Assembly (NCBI GenBank): GCA_026932425.1
Contig: JAIXKN010000044.1
Location: forward strand, 1 to 41,253
Source of the DNA: Burkholderiales bacterium
Lineage (GTDB): Bacteria > Pseudomonadota > Gammaproteobacteria > Burkholderiales > Burkholderiaceae_C
Direction: 5' to 3'
Length of the DNA stretch: 41,253 nucleotides
The position numbers and the translations under genes were made by a program. How positions within the stretch are numbered: the first letter of the stretch is position 1; each line of letters opens with the position of its first letter. Positions 1 through 8,078 of the stretch are shown here, piece by piece. The notes below the pieces were generated by a model. It was not told where the DNA came from, ran no database searches, and saw only the letters and a program-made list of their open reading frames with translations.

Positions 1-635
<635 letters not shown>

Positions 636-639
636 GGCC

Positions 640-1830
640 GTGAACGCCGGCCGCCCCGCGCCGCTGGCCGGCGTGCGCGTGCTCGATCTCTCGCGCGTGC
701 TCGCCGGCCCCTGGGCCGGTCAGCTGCTCGCGGACTACGGCGCCGACGTCATCAAGGTCGAGCGCCCGGGCAGCGGCGACGACACGCGGGGATGGGGACC
801 GCCCTGGTGGGGCGACCCGTCCGAGCGCATGTCGGCCTACTACCTGAGCTGCAACCGCGGCAAGCGCTCGGTGGCGGTGGACATCGCGAGCGCCGAGGGC
901 GCCGAATTCGCGCGCACGCTCGCCCGCGATGCCGACGTCGTGATCGAGAACTACAAGGTCGGTCAGCTCGCGAAGTACGGGCTGGACTACGCCAGCCTCT
1001 CGGCGCTCAACCCGCGGCTGGTGTATTGCTCGATCACCGGCTACGGACAGGACGGCCCCTACGCGCACGCCGCCGGCTACGACTTCGCGATCCAGGCCAC
1101 CGGCGGCCTGATGAGCATCACCGGCGAAAAGGAAGGCACGCCGGGCACCGAGCCGCAGAAGGTCGGCGTCGCGGTGGCCGACCTCTTCACCGGCCTCTAC
1201 GCGACGACCGCGATCCTCGCCGCGCTGCGCCAGGCCGAGACGAGCGGTCGCGGTTGTCACATCGACGCCGCGCTGCTCGACACCCAGATCGCGATGCTCG
1301 CGAACCAGGCGAGCAACCATCTCGTGGGCGGCATCACGCCGCAGCGCATGGGCAACGCGCACGTCAACATCGTGCCCTATCAGGTGATGGCCACGGCCGA
1401 CGGGCACATCGTGCTCGCGGTCGGCAACGACGGGCAGTTCCAGCGCCTGTGCCAGCTCGTCGGCGAGCCCGAACTGGCGCAGGACCCGCGCTATGCGACC
1501 AACAGCGCCCGCATCGCGCACCGCGACGAGCTCGTGCCGATCATCGCAACCTGGATGCGCACGCGGACAACGCAGGCCTGGTGCGATCTGCTGGAGCCCA
1601 ATGCGGTACCCTGCGCGCCCATCCTGAACCTGCCGCAGGTCTTCGCGCATCCGCAAGTCGTGCACCGGGGCATGCAGGCGCAGCTTCCCGACGCCCGGGG
1701 CCGCGCGCTGCCGACGGTGCCCAATCCGATGCGCTTCGACGGCGTACGCGCAATGGCGCCGCAGGCGCCGCCGACGCTGGACGAAGACGGCGCGGCGATC
1801 CGCGCGGGCCAGGGATGGAAGCCACGCTGA
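640..1830 (+). CDS. CaiB/BaiF family III CoA-transferase, probably glutarate (succinyl-CoA:glutarate) CoA-transferase
   Basis: This 396-residue protein moves CoA between carboxylic acids. The N-terminal segment LAGVRVLDLSRVLAGPWAGQ, followed by LADYGADVIKVERP, is the signature of the family. Asp181 in GVAVADLFTGLYA is in the position of the catalytic aspartate. It starts at GTG 640, four bases after gcdH, so the two are very likely co-transcribed. That pairing suggests it activates glutarate with succinyl-CoA to feed GcdH, like the SUGCT-type enzymes. The family is certain, but the substrate is inferred from context only and another dicarboxylate is possible. Confidence 0.88.
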   Translation: MNAGRPAPLAGVRVLDLSRVLAGPWAGQLLADYGADVIKVERPGSGDDTRGWGPPWWGDPSERMSAYYLSCNRGKRSVAVDIASAEGAEFARTLARDADVVIENYKVGQLAKYGLDYASLSALNPRLVYCSITGYGQDGPYAHAAGYDFAIQATGGLMSITGEKEGTPGTEPQKVGVAVADLFTGLYATTAILAALRQAETSGRGCHIDAALLDTQIAMLANQASNHLVGGITPQRMGNAHVNIVPYQVMATADGHIVLAVGNDGQFQRLCQLVGEPELAQDPRYATNSARIAHRDELVPIIATWMRTRTTQAWCDLLEPNAVPCAPILNLPQVFAHPQVVHRGMQAQLPDARGRALPTVPNPMRFDGVRAMAPQAPPTLDEDGAAIRAGQGWKPR

Positions 1831-1855
1831 CCCCCACCCCCGCTCGACCCGCACC

Positions 1856-3334
1856 ATGGACGCCAAGACCTCGCCACTTGCCACCCTCGCCGACCCCAGC
1901 CTGCTCAAGACCGACGCCCTGATCGGCGGCGCCTGGGTCGCCGGCAACGAACGCTTCGAGGTGCGCGACCCGGCCACCGGGCTCGAGCTCGCCAAGGTCG
2001 CAAAGCTCAACCCTGCGCATGCGCACGAGGCGATCGTCGCTGCCGAGAAGGCCTGGCCTGCCTGGCGCGCGAAGACCGCGAAGGAGCGCCACGCGATCCT
2101 GATGAAGTGGTTCGCGCTGCTGAACCAGCATGCCGACGATCTCGCGCGCATCATGACCGCCGAGCAGGGCAAGCCGCTGGCCGAGGCGCGCGGCGAGGTC
2201 GTCTACGGCGCGAGCTTCATCGAATGGTTCGCCGAGGAGGGCCGCCGCATCTACGGCGAGACCATCCCGACCACCGACGGCAACAAGCGCTACCTCGTGA
2301 TCAAGCAGCCGATCGGCGTCTGCGCGGCGATCACGCCGTGGAACTTCCCGATCGCGATGATCACGCGCAAGGTGGCGCCGGCGCTGGCCGCCGGCTGCCC
2401 GGTGGTCATCAAGCCGGCGGAGGCGACGCCGCTGTCGGCGCTGGCGGTCGCCGAACTCGCGCAGCGCGCGGGCATGCCCGCGGGCGTGCTCAACGTGCTC
2501 ACCACCGACGGCCCCGGCTCGATCGAGATCGGCAAGGTGCTGTGCGCAAGCGACGCCGTGCGCCACCTCTCCTTCACCGGCAGCACCGAGGTCGGCCGCA
2601 TCCTCGCCGCGCAGTGCGCGCCGACGGTGAAGAAGATGAGCCTGGAGCTCGGCGGCAATGCGCCCTTCCTCGTCTTCGATGACGCCGACCTCGACAGCGC
2701 GGTCGACGGGGCGCTCGCCAGCAAGTACCGCAACGCCGGCCAGACCTGCGTCTGCACCAACCGCTTCTACGCGCAGGCCGGCATCTACGACGCCTTCGTC
2801 GAGAAGCTCGCCGCGCGCAGCCAGGACATCAAGGTCGGCAACGGCTTCGAGGCCGGCGTCAACCAGGGCCCGCTGATCGACGACCAGGCGGTCGCCAAGG
2901 TCGAGGCGCATGTCGCCGACGCGCTGGCCAAGGGCGCGCGCCTGGTCGTCGGCGGCAAGCGCCTGGGCGAGCGCTTCTACACGCCCACGGTGCTGGCCGA
3001 CGTCAACAGCCAGATGCTGTGCGCGCGCGAGGAGACCTTCGGCCCGCTGGCGCCGGTGTTCCGCTTCGAGACCGAGGCCGAGGCCATCGCCGCGGCCAAC
3101 GCGACCGAGTTCGGCCTCGCGAGCTACTTCTACAGCCGGGATGTGGGCCGCATCTTCCGCGTCGCCGAGGCGCTGGAGTACGGCATGGTCGGCATCAACA
3201 CCGGCCTGATCTCGACCGCGGAGGTGCCTTTCGGCGGCGTCAAGCAATCGGGCCTGGGCCGCGAGGGCGCGCGCCAGGGCATCGACGACTACGTCGAGCT
3301 GAAGTACCTGTGCCTGGGGGACATCCTGAAATAG
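1856..3334 (+). CDS. gabD: NAD(P)-dependent succinate-semialdehyde / glutarate-semialdehyde dehydrogenase
   Basis: This 492-residue aldehyde dehydrogenase is of the GabD/DavD type, oxidising succinate semialdehyde or glutarate semialdehyde to the acid. Visible landmarks are PWNFP (161-165), the cofactor lysine in VVIKPAE (K186), the glycine motif FTGSTEVGR (240-248), the general base Glu264 in SLELGG, and the nucleophile Cys298 in NAGQTC. It lies 25 bases after the CoA-transferase. The three genes could form a route glutarate semialdehyde, glutarate, glutaryl-CoA, crotonyl-CoA, as in 5-aminovalerate and lysine catabolism, so DavD activity is plausible beside GabD activity. The last 65 bases recur at 6746-6810. 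Confidence 0.9.
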   Translation: MDAKTSPLATLADPSLLKTDALIGGAWVAGNERFEVRDPATGLELAKVAKLNPAHAHEAIVAAEKAWPAWRAKTAKERHAILMKWFALLNQHADDLARIMTAEQGKPLAEARGEVVYGASFIEWFAEEGRRIYGETIPTTDGNKRYLVIKQPIGVCAAITPWNFPIAMITRKVAPALAAGCPVVIKPAEATPLSALAVAELAQRAGMPAGVLNVLTTDGPGSIEIGKVLCASDAVRHLSFTGSTEVGRILAAQCAPTVKKMSLELGGNAPFLVFDDADLDSAVDGALASKYRNAGQTCVCTNRFYAQAGIYDAFVEKLAARSQDIKVGNGFEAGVNQGPLIDDQAVAKVEAHVADALAKGARLVVGGKRLGERFYTPTVLADVNSQMLCAREETFGPLAPVFRFETEAEAIAAANATEFGLASYFYSRDVGRIFRVAEALEYGMVGINTGLISTAEVPFGGVKQSGLGREGARQGIDDYVELKYLCLGDILK

Positions 3335-3413
3335 CGCGCCTGGCTCGGGCAATGGCAGCACCGCCTGCATGCCGCGAGCCAGCAGCCGGAAGCGCGGAAC
3401 GTGCGGAACGTGC

Positions 3414-3428
3414 GGGCCTCTTCGGCCC
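3414..3428. terminator. Weak hairpin between convergent gabD and the phospholipase D gene
   Basis: GGGCC (3414-3418) and GGCCC (3424-3428) pair around a TCTTC loop in the 136-base gap between the two convergent genes. There is no run of T on either side, so termination is only suggested. A short tandem repeat (GCGGAACGT twice, about 3394-3411) lies just upstream. Confidence 0.25.
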
Positions 3429-3470
3429 TTCTTCGGACCTCTCCCCTTCGCGCTCGTTCCGGATCATGTG

Positions 3471-4711
3471 CTAGAGCAGGCGATCGATGGGGAGCCACGC
3501 CAGCAGGCGCAGCATGGCGCGACTCCACCACCTGCTGTTGGGCTCCGTCGTGTGCACGACGGGCGGCGTGTGCGCGGTGTCCAGCCACTCGACCTCTCCA
3601 TGCTCGGACAGGCGCAGCGTGTACGAGCGCCTGGGCACTTCGGACTCGAACTTGCGCTCGATCAGGCGCGCGAACTCGGCACTGTGAATGACGAAGCCGA
3701 GTTCGGTGTTCAGCAAGGCCGACCGCGGATCGAAGTTGAACGAGCCGACGAAGACACGCTCGCCATCCACCGCGAAGGTCTTGGCGTGCAAGCTGGCACC
3801 TGAACTGCCCAGCGGGTTCGGGTTCACGCCGCGCTCGGCGCCGGGCGCCAGCGCCGAGCGCCGCATCTCGTACAGATCCACGCCGCCCCGCAACAAGGCC
3901 TTGCGGTGCTTGGCATAGCCGCCATGCACCAGCGGCACGTCGGTGGCCTCGTAGGCGTTGGTCATCACGCGCACCGTGACGCCACGGGCGCGCAGATGCG
4001 CGAGTGCCGCGGTCCCTGCAGTGGTGGGCACGAAATACGGCGAAATCAGCACGACCGAGCGCTGCGGAATGCCGATCGCACGGTGCAGCTGATCGAGCAG
4101 ATGTCCGCTTCGCGTCGCCTGCTGCAAGACCTTGGCCGGGTCGTCACTGACCATTTCCACGCGGCTCCAGTGCAGCGCAAGCTGCCCTGCAAGCAGATCC
4201 TGGATCAGCGCCGTGTCACGCAGCGCCTGCACGTAGGCCTGAGCGGCGTCTGACCGGGCCAGCGCAAGCGCGCGCGCAGACAGCGCCGGCAGAACGGCTG
4301 GATCGGCCGCCGGCAGGATGGACTCGACCGGCCAGGCCGACAGGCTCGCCCAGTAGCGATCGAACTCGGCCGACACGTCCTGCACCACCGGGCCAACCGC
4401 CAGCACGTCCAGATCGGCAAACACCACCCCGTCACTGGCACCGAAGTACTCATCGCCCACGTTGCGCCCGCCGACGATGCTGGCCTGGTTGTCGGCCGTG
4501 AACGACTTGCTGTGCATGCGCCGGTTCGTGCGCGCAAAGTCGGTCACGTAACCCAGGCGCTTGGGCCAACGCAGCGCGAAGGGATTGAACAGGCGCACCT
4601 CGAAGTTCGGATGCGCCGCCAGGGCGGCCAGCTCACGGTCGAGCCCGCTCGTGCCCCCATCGTCGAGCAGCAGGCGCACGCGCACGCCGCGCTCGGCGGC
4701 GTCGAGCAGTG
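3471..4711 (-). pseudogene. Phospholipase D-like (cardiolipin synthase type) lipoprotein, 3' part of an IS-split gene
   Basis: This is the larger part of a two-HKD phospholipase D superfamily gene cut by the IS3 element at 4712-6174. It contains both catalytic motifs: HSKSFTAD (first HKD, His175 of the rebuilt protein) and HAKTFAVD (second HKD, His417). GGRNVGDEYF and GSFNFDPRS follow them, as in ClsC/YmdC-like proteins. Joining it to 6175-6502, with one copy of the GTG target duplication removed, gives an uninterrupted 521-residue frame through LLLQALLDAAERGVRVRLLL. No other damage is visible, so inactivation looks recent. The family acts on membrane phospholipids at the envelope. The protein is not expected to be made intact here. 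Confidence 0.88.
4709..4711. repeat. IS target-site duplication, left copy (GTG)
   Basis: GTG lies directly outside the left inverted repeat and matches the GTG at 6175-6177 directly outside the right one. Removing the IS plus one copy restores the phospholipase D reading frame exactly. Confidence 0.88.
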
Positions 4712-4738
4712 TGAACCGCCCCGGAATTTGAGGAGGCT
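4712..4738. repeat. IS left terminal inverted repeat
   Basis: Its reverse complement (AGCC-TCCTC-AAATTCCGGGGCGGTTCA) aligns with the right end at 6147-6174 with a few mismatches and one-base gaps. The outermost bases, TGAACC/GGTTCA, match perfectly. Confidence 0.85.
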
Positions 4739-4762
4739 CCTTCGATTGAGAATGGAGCCATC

Positions 4763-5086
4763 ATGAGGAAGTCCCCGAAGTTTTCTCCCGAGGTGATCGA
4801 GCGTGCGGTGCGCATGGTCTTCGACGCCAAGGACCAGTACCCGTCACAGTGGGCGGCGATCGAGTCGATCGCGGCCAAGATCGGCTGCGCGGGAGAGACT
4901 CTGCGCAAGTGGGTTCGCCAAGGTGAGCGCGACAGCGGCATGCGGCCAGGTCCGACTACTGGCGAGCAGCAGCGCATCAAGGAACTCGAGCGCGAGGTGC
5001 GCGAGCTGCGCAAGACCAACGAGATCCTGAAGCTGGCCAGCGCGTATTTCGCCCAGGCGGAGCTCGACCGCCATCACAAGAGGTGA
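4763..5086 (+). CDS. IS3-family transposase OrfA (HTH, leucine zipper)
   Basis: This 107-residue DNA-binding subunit recognises the ends of the IS. It opens with [20 protein letters not shown] and a helix-turn-helix around [18 protein letters not shown] (residues 35-53). A heptad-like coiled coil follows ([20 protein letters not shown]). It starts 51 bases inside the left end. Its last codons overlap the orfB start by four bases (GTGA), with orfB in the -1 frame. In this family a -1 frameshift makes the fused OrfAB transposase. I see no A-run slippery site at the overlap, so coupling or a different slip site may be used. Confidence 0.92.
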   Translation: MRKSPKFSPEVIERAVRMVFDAKDQYPSQWAAIESIAAKIGCAGETLRKWVRQGERDSGMRPGPTTGEQQRIKELEREVRELRKTNEILKLASAYFAQAELDRHHKR

Positions 5087-6021
5087 ACGCCTTCATCGAC
5101 GAGCACCGCGCTCGGCTGGGGGTCGAGCCGATCTGCAGCACACTGCAGGTCGCCCCGTCGGCGTACCGTCGGCACGCAGCGCGCCGGCGTCACCCTGCGC
5201 TGCTGCCGCAACGCGCCAAGCGCGATGCCCTGCTGCTGCCCGAGGTGCGGCGTGTGTTCGAGCAGAACCTGCAGGTCTACGGCGCCGACAAGGTTTGGCG
5301 CCAGCTGCGCCGCGAAGGCCTGGTCGTAGCGCGCTGCACCGTCGAGCGGCTGATGCGGCTGGCCGGTCTGCAAGGCGTGCGCCGAGGCAAGTCGGTGCGC
5401 ACCACCGTGCCCGATGCCAAGGCGCCGTGCCCGCTGGACAGGGTGAACCGGCAGTTCCAGGCGCAGCGGCCGAACGAGTTGTGGGTGGCCGACTTCACCT
5501 ACGTCTCGACCTGGCAGGGCTTCGTCTACGTGGCCTTCGTCATCGACGTCTTCGCCCGCTACATCGTAGGCTGGCGAGTCAGCACGTCGATGCAGACCGA
5601 CTTCGTGCTCGACGCGCTGGAGCAGGCGCTGTACGCGCGCCAGCCCTGGCGTCAGGGCACCCTCACGCACCACAGCGACCGCGGCTCGCAGTACGTCTCG
5701 ATCCGCTACAGCGAGCGGCTGGCTGAGGCCGGCATCGAGCCGTCGGTGGGCAGCACCGGCGACAGCTACGACAACGCCCTGGCCGAGACGATCAACGGGC
5801 TGTACAAGGCAGAGATCATCCATCGGCGCGGGCCCTGGAAGACACGCGAGGCGGTCGAGCTGGCCACGTTGGAATGGGTGTCGTGGTTCAACAACCGGCG
5901 GCTGCTCGAACCCATCGGCTACATCCCGCCGGCCGAGGCCGAGGCGAACTTCTGGCGCCAGCACGCACAGGCCTCATCCACAACCAAGCTTGCCGCTCAG
6001 GCAGCGCCGCAGGAGGGTTGA
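5083..6021 (+). CDS. IS3-family transposase OrfB (DDE catalytic subunit)
   Basis: This 312-residue catalytic part of the transposase has an RNase H-like integrase core. The catalytic triad is complete: Asp137 (WVADFTYV), Asp199 (HHSDRGSQY) and Glu235 ([12 protein letters not shown]), with 35 residues between the last two, the DDE(35) arrangement of retroviral-type integrases. An HTH-like [20 protein letters not shown] segment precedes the core. The conserved end [21 protein letters not shown] is present, so the element looks intact and possibly active. GTG 5083 is the nominal start, but the natural product is probably the OrfAB fusion. Confidence 0.93.
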   Translation: MNAFIDEHRARLGVEPICSTLQVAPSAYRRHAARRRHPALLPQRAKRDALLLPEVRRVFEQNLQVYGADKVWRQLRREGLVVARCTVERLMRLAGLQGVRRGKSVRTTVPDAKAPCPLDRVNRQFQAQRPNELWVADFTYVSTWQGFVYVAFVIDVFARYIVGWRVSTSMQTDFVLDALEQALYARQPWRQGTLTHHSDRGSQYVSIRYSERLAEAGIEPSVGSTGDSYDNALAETINGLYKAEIIHRRGPWKTREAVELATLEWVSWFNNRRLLEPIGYIPPAEAEANFWRQHAQASSTTKLAAQAAPQEG

Positions 6022-6040
6022 ACCATGAGTACATGGCCCA

Positions 6041-6077
6041 ACCGGGGGGGCCTCCGGCGGCCCCTGCGGGGGGCTCG
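6041..6077. repeat. G/C-rich palindromic stretch inside the IS tail
   Basis: A run of seven G, then CCTCCGGCGGCCCCTGC, then six G and CTCGAAGAG make a mixed inverted-repeat sequence between the orfB stop and the right IS end. It resembles the inverted sequence at 6631-6676 outside the IS, for example in the shared GGGGGGCTC. Both look like the C/G-run palindromic extragenic repeats common in Burkholderiales genomes. Confidence 0.4.
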
Positions 6078-6146
6078 AAGAGAGAAAATCCAAAGACCCA
6101 AGCAGCCAACTTGACCATCAGATCGCCCGGTCTGACTCAAGCCAAC

Positions 6147-6174
6147 AGCCCTCCTCGAAATCCGGTGTGGTTCA
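6147..6174. repeat. IS right terminal inverted repeat
   Basis: The sequence AGCCCTCCTCG followed by AAATCCGGTGTGGTTCA mirrors the left end. The terminal GGTTCA marks the outer boundary. Confidence 0.85.
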
Positions 6175-6177
6175 GTG
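6175..6177. repeat. IS target-site duplication, right copy (GTG)
   Basis: This is the right-hand partner of the GTG at 4709-4711. A 3-bp duplication is typical of the IS3 family. Confidence 0.88.
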
Positions 6178-6502
6178 CCTGCAGGAGCAAGGTTCCGGTC
6201 TGGTCGCCGCGCCAGATGTAGTACTGCACGTCGAGGCTGCGCTGTGCCGCGCGCGCGAGCAGCATGCGTGCCGCAAAGGCTTCCAGCGGATCGCTCAGCA
6301 AGTGCATGCCGCTGCGATCCGGATGCCGCTGCAGGCGCGGCGCCAGGACCCTGCCAAGCAGGGTCTGCGCCGCCTCGGCGGCGTCGAGCGCGCGCGAGGC
6401 CGATCGCTCAGGCATGGGCGGCAACCCGCAGCCTCCAAGCATCGCGGCCCCCAGGAAGAGCAGTGCGAGGATGCGCAGCACGCCGCCCAAAGACGATTTC
6501 AT
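6175..6502 (-). pseudogene. Phospholipase D-like lipoprotein, 5' part of the IS-split gene
   Basis: This encodes the first 109 residues of the split gene. From Met 6502 it reads MKSSLGGVLRILALLFLGAA followed by a lipobox (MLGGC), so the protein was an exported lipoprotein. It continues through RAAQRSLDVQYYIWRGDQTG, the conserved opening of ClsC/YmdC-like phospholipase D proteins. The frame runs into the IS after LLLQAL. A start 17 codons upstream (6553) is possible, but the signal peptide fits the 6502 start. A truncated lipoprotein could still be translated and would end inside the IS near 6137. Confidence 0.85.
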
Positions 6503-6745
6503 GCGTTTGGGGCTGTCGGCACGCGGTGGTTCGGCGCTGCATCTGGAGTCCAAACCCTTCTCTCATGAAGGGCGGTTTCAAGACCGAAGTGCAACACAGT
6601 GGTCAGTGAACCGAAGTTGGCGGCTTGAGAGCCCCCCAGGGCCGGGCTGCGCCCAGCCCCTCCCCCGCGGGGGGTCAAGCAAAGCGGCAGGACCACTTTT
6701 GCTCGTGCGAACTGGCCAGCGTAGGTGCGAAGACCGCGAATGACA
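6503..6745. other. Non-coding region upstream of the split lipoprotein gene
   Basis: No supported gene lies in this 243-base stretch. It should hold the phospholipase D promoter (minus strand), though I see no strong -35/-10 pair. A small inverted repeat CCCTTC/GAAGGG (6556-6561 and 6568-6573) and a palindromic C/G-run element (6631-6676) are visible. On the minus strand, around 6576-6600, the sequence GTGTTGCACTTCGGTCTTGA recalls the ends of some IS30-type elements, but no matching partner end or transposase is present. Confidence 0.5.
6631..6676. repeat. Palindromic extragenic C/G-run repeat
   Basis: CCCCCC near 6632 and GGGGGG near 6670 form outer arms. Inside, GGGCTG and CAGCCC pair around a short loop. 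This compound hairpin is of the type scattered between genes in many Burkholderiales. It resembles the stretch at 6041-6077 in inverted orientation. Confidence 0.5.
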
Positions 6746-6810
6746 CGCGCCAGGGCATCGACGACGAGATCGAACCGACGGACCTGTGCCTGGGGGACAT
6801 CCTGAAGTGA
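6746..6810 (+). pseudogene. Duplicated, diverged copy of the gabD 3' end
   Basis: The 65 bases match the end of gabD (3270-3334). The first 20 bases are identical (6746-6765 with 3270-3289) and so are 25 near the end (6782-6806 with 3306-3330), with a diverged middle and a different stop (TGA for TAG). In the gabD frame it reads RQGIDDEIEPTDLCLGDILK, against RQGIDDYVELKYLCLGDILK in the intact gene. It directly abuts the stop codon of the convergent GGDEF gene (TGA|TCA at 6808-6813). It is a relic, not a gene, and it marks the outer edge of the inserted phospholipase D block. Confidence 0.85.
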
Positions 6811-7737
6811 TCAGCCTTCATCGTTGGCCGCACCGGTCGCCCCGCGCGCAAGGCCGTAGTCCAGCCACTGCGCCGGCTGGCTGCTGCCCTCGAGCGTGGC
6901 CATCTGCGCCGCCTGGCCGAGCGCGCGGCGAAGCAGGTCTTCGGCCTGCTCGCCATGTTCCGGGAACGAGGCCAAGCCGACGCGCACGCCCACGGCCTGC
7001 TCGCGTCCGGTGATCGAGAAAGACCGCGTCAGCGCGCGGGCGAGCTTGCGCGCGACGCGCTCGGCATCGTCGGGTGCATCGAGCCAGGCCAGCAGCACGG
7101 CAAAGGTGTCGGCACCGAGCGAGGCGACGACGTCGCTGGCACGCAGGCCCGAACGCAGACGCACCGCGACCTTGCGCTTGAGCACGTTGGCGGCCTCGGC
7201 ACCCAGCGCCGCCTCGGTCGCCGCGAGACCCTCGATGCGCAGCACCACCAGCGCCATCGGCGCGGGCTCGCGCGCCCGCAGCGCGACCAGGTGCGACATG
7301 TGCTCGAGCAGTTGCAGGTGGTTGGGCAGCCCGGTGGCCAGATCCGTCGCATAGGCCTTGCGCGCCGCGATCTCGATGCGCTTGCGCTCGACGGCCAGCC
7401 GCAGCGCCCGCGCCAGTTCCTCGGAGCCACCCGGCGCGACGACGTCCTGCACGCCCTGCGCGAGCAGCCGAAGCGCGCCTGCGACCTCGGGCGTCGCGCT
7501 CACGACGACCGCAGCGGTATCGACGACCGCGTGCGCCAGCGCCGGCCAGCGCGAGAGCTGTTCGAACATCGCCTCCGTCGGCGCGTCGATCAGCAGGGCG
7601 TCGTAGGCGCGCGCCTGCAGCGCGTGGGCGGCCTCGTCCAGCGAGCTGGCGTGGCCGGACTCGAAAGGCCCCCAGGGCGAACCCGGAAAACCGATCGGCT
7701 GCGCCGAGACGCAAAGGATCTGGATCGGGGCGGTCAT
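6811..7737 (-). CDS. Degenerate GGDEF-domain protein with a receiver-like N-terminal domain
   Basis: The protein has 308 residues. Residues 5-118 look like a response-regulator or CheY-like fold (ALLIDAPT around 48-55) without a convincing phospho-acceptor site. Residues 130-290 follow the GGDEF plan, starting with TDLATGLPNHLQLLEHMSHL. The signature is lost: the RxGGDEF position reads SLGADTF (206-212) and the metal-binding D.D region reads LRIEGL. Diguanylate cyclase activity is therefore unlikely. The protein may instead bind GTP or c-di-GMP, or act through protein contacts. It is convergent with the gabD remnant and lies downstream of tRNA-Gly on the same strand. Confidence 0.8.
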   Translation of the reverse strand: MTAPIQILCVSAQPIGFPGSPWGPFESGHASSLDEAAHALQARAYDALLIDAPTEAMFEQLSRWPALAHAVVDTAAVVVSATPEVAGALRLLAQGVQDVVAPGGSEELARALRLAVERKRIEIAARKAYATDLATGLPNHLQLLEHMSHLVALRAREPAPMALVVLRIEGLAATEAALGAEAANVLKRKVAVRLRSGLRASDVVASLGADTFAVLLAWLDAPDDAERVARKLARALTRSFSITGREQAVGVRVGLASFPEHGEQAEDLLRRALGQAAQMATLEGSSQPAQWLDYGLARGATGAANDEG

Positions 7738-7779
7738 GGCCGGGCGTTCGGGAAAGCCGCGCGCGGGCGCCAGGGGAAG

Positions 7780-7821
7780 CGCCTGCCGCCGTCAGGCCCA
7801 TGCGGGTTCAGGCGGCAGGCG
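7780..7821 (-). terminator. Long perfect-arm hairpin between tRNA-Gly and the GGDEF gene
   Basis: CGCCTGCCGCC (7780-7790) and GGCGGCAGGCG (7811-7821) are perfect 11-bp complements around a 20-base loop. It lies 8 bases past the encoded CCA of tRNA-Gly and 43 bases before the GGDEF start on the same strand. No T-run follows, so it could be a tRNA 3' processing or termination structure, or an attenuating leader for the downstream gene. Confidence 0.5.
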
Positions 7822-7828
7822 AGGATGC

Positions 7829-7902
7829 TGGAGCGGGCGAAGGGAATCGAACCCTCGTATGAAGCTTGGGAAGCTGCCGTTCTACCATTGAACTACGCCC
7901 GC
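7829..7902 (-). tRNA. tRNA-Gly (anticodon CCC)
   Basis: The minus strand begins GCGGGCGTAGTTCAATGGTA and folds as a tRNA, with an acceptor stem GCGGGCG/CGCCCGC and T arm GAGGG-TTCGATT-CCCTT. The anticodon loop TTCCCAA gives CCC. It closely follows the E. coli glyU pattern, and CCA is encoded at 7829-7831. The anticodon stem GCAGC/GCTTC carries a C28-U42 mismatch. A -10-like TAGAAT lies on the minus strand at 7918-7913, a few bases before the start. Confidence 0.95.
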
Positions 7903-7912
7903 AGCGGACCGG

Positions 7913-7918
7913 ATTCTA
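7913..7918 (-). promoter_or_regulatory. Candidate -10 box of the tRNA-Gly promoter
   Basis: TAGAAT on the minus strand lies 11 bases upstream of the tRNA 5' end. No clear -35 box is seen at the usual distance. Confidence 0.35.
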
Positions 7919-8078
7919 GCCTTGCAACCGACGTCGCGATCGCGCTGCGACCGCCGCAAACCCCGGGCAGAATCGCCGACCGCCGCACGACGGCTGGAGC
8001 TGGGCGCATCGGCGCTCGAGAGCAACGAGTCCGCGTGTGGCGCGATTCCCTGCCCTCCTGCGCTCCCCTCCTCACGCC

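Larger units (their letters stand above)
4712..6174 (+). mobile_element. Complete IS3-family insertion sequence (1463 bp) with orfA and orfB
   Basis: The element begins TGAACCGCCCCGGAATTTGA at 4712 and ends with the imperfect inverted repeat, AATCCGGTGTGGTTCA, at 6174. It carries two overlapping frames, an HTH/leucine-zipper OrfA and a DDE OrfB. It is flanked by the 3-bp duplication GTG (4709-4711 and 6175-6177), the usual target duplication of IS3 elements. Insertion split a phospholipase D-like gene on the opposite strand. About 150 bases lie between the orfB stop and the right end, and they include a G/C-rich palindromic stretch (6041-6077). The left-end sequence and protein type resemble the IS51-like subgroup, which I cannot verify here. 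Confidence 0.93.

Noticed and set aside
6001..6040. An earlier right end of the IS at about 6020, where TTGAACCA occurs
   Set aside because: It does not match the left repeat beyond a few bases and gives no target duplication. The end at 6174 gives both.
6570..6605. Relic of an IS30-type end (GTGTTGCACTTCGG on the minus strand)
   Set aside because: Only one possible end is seen, without a transposase fragment or target duplication. The resemblance is from memory and is too short to support a call.
6625..6810. A possible 61-codon gene ending in CLGDILK
   Set aside because: It has no ribosome site or conserved start. Only its end resembles a protein, because it is a copy of the gabD terminus.
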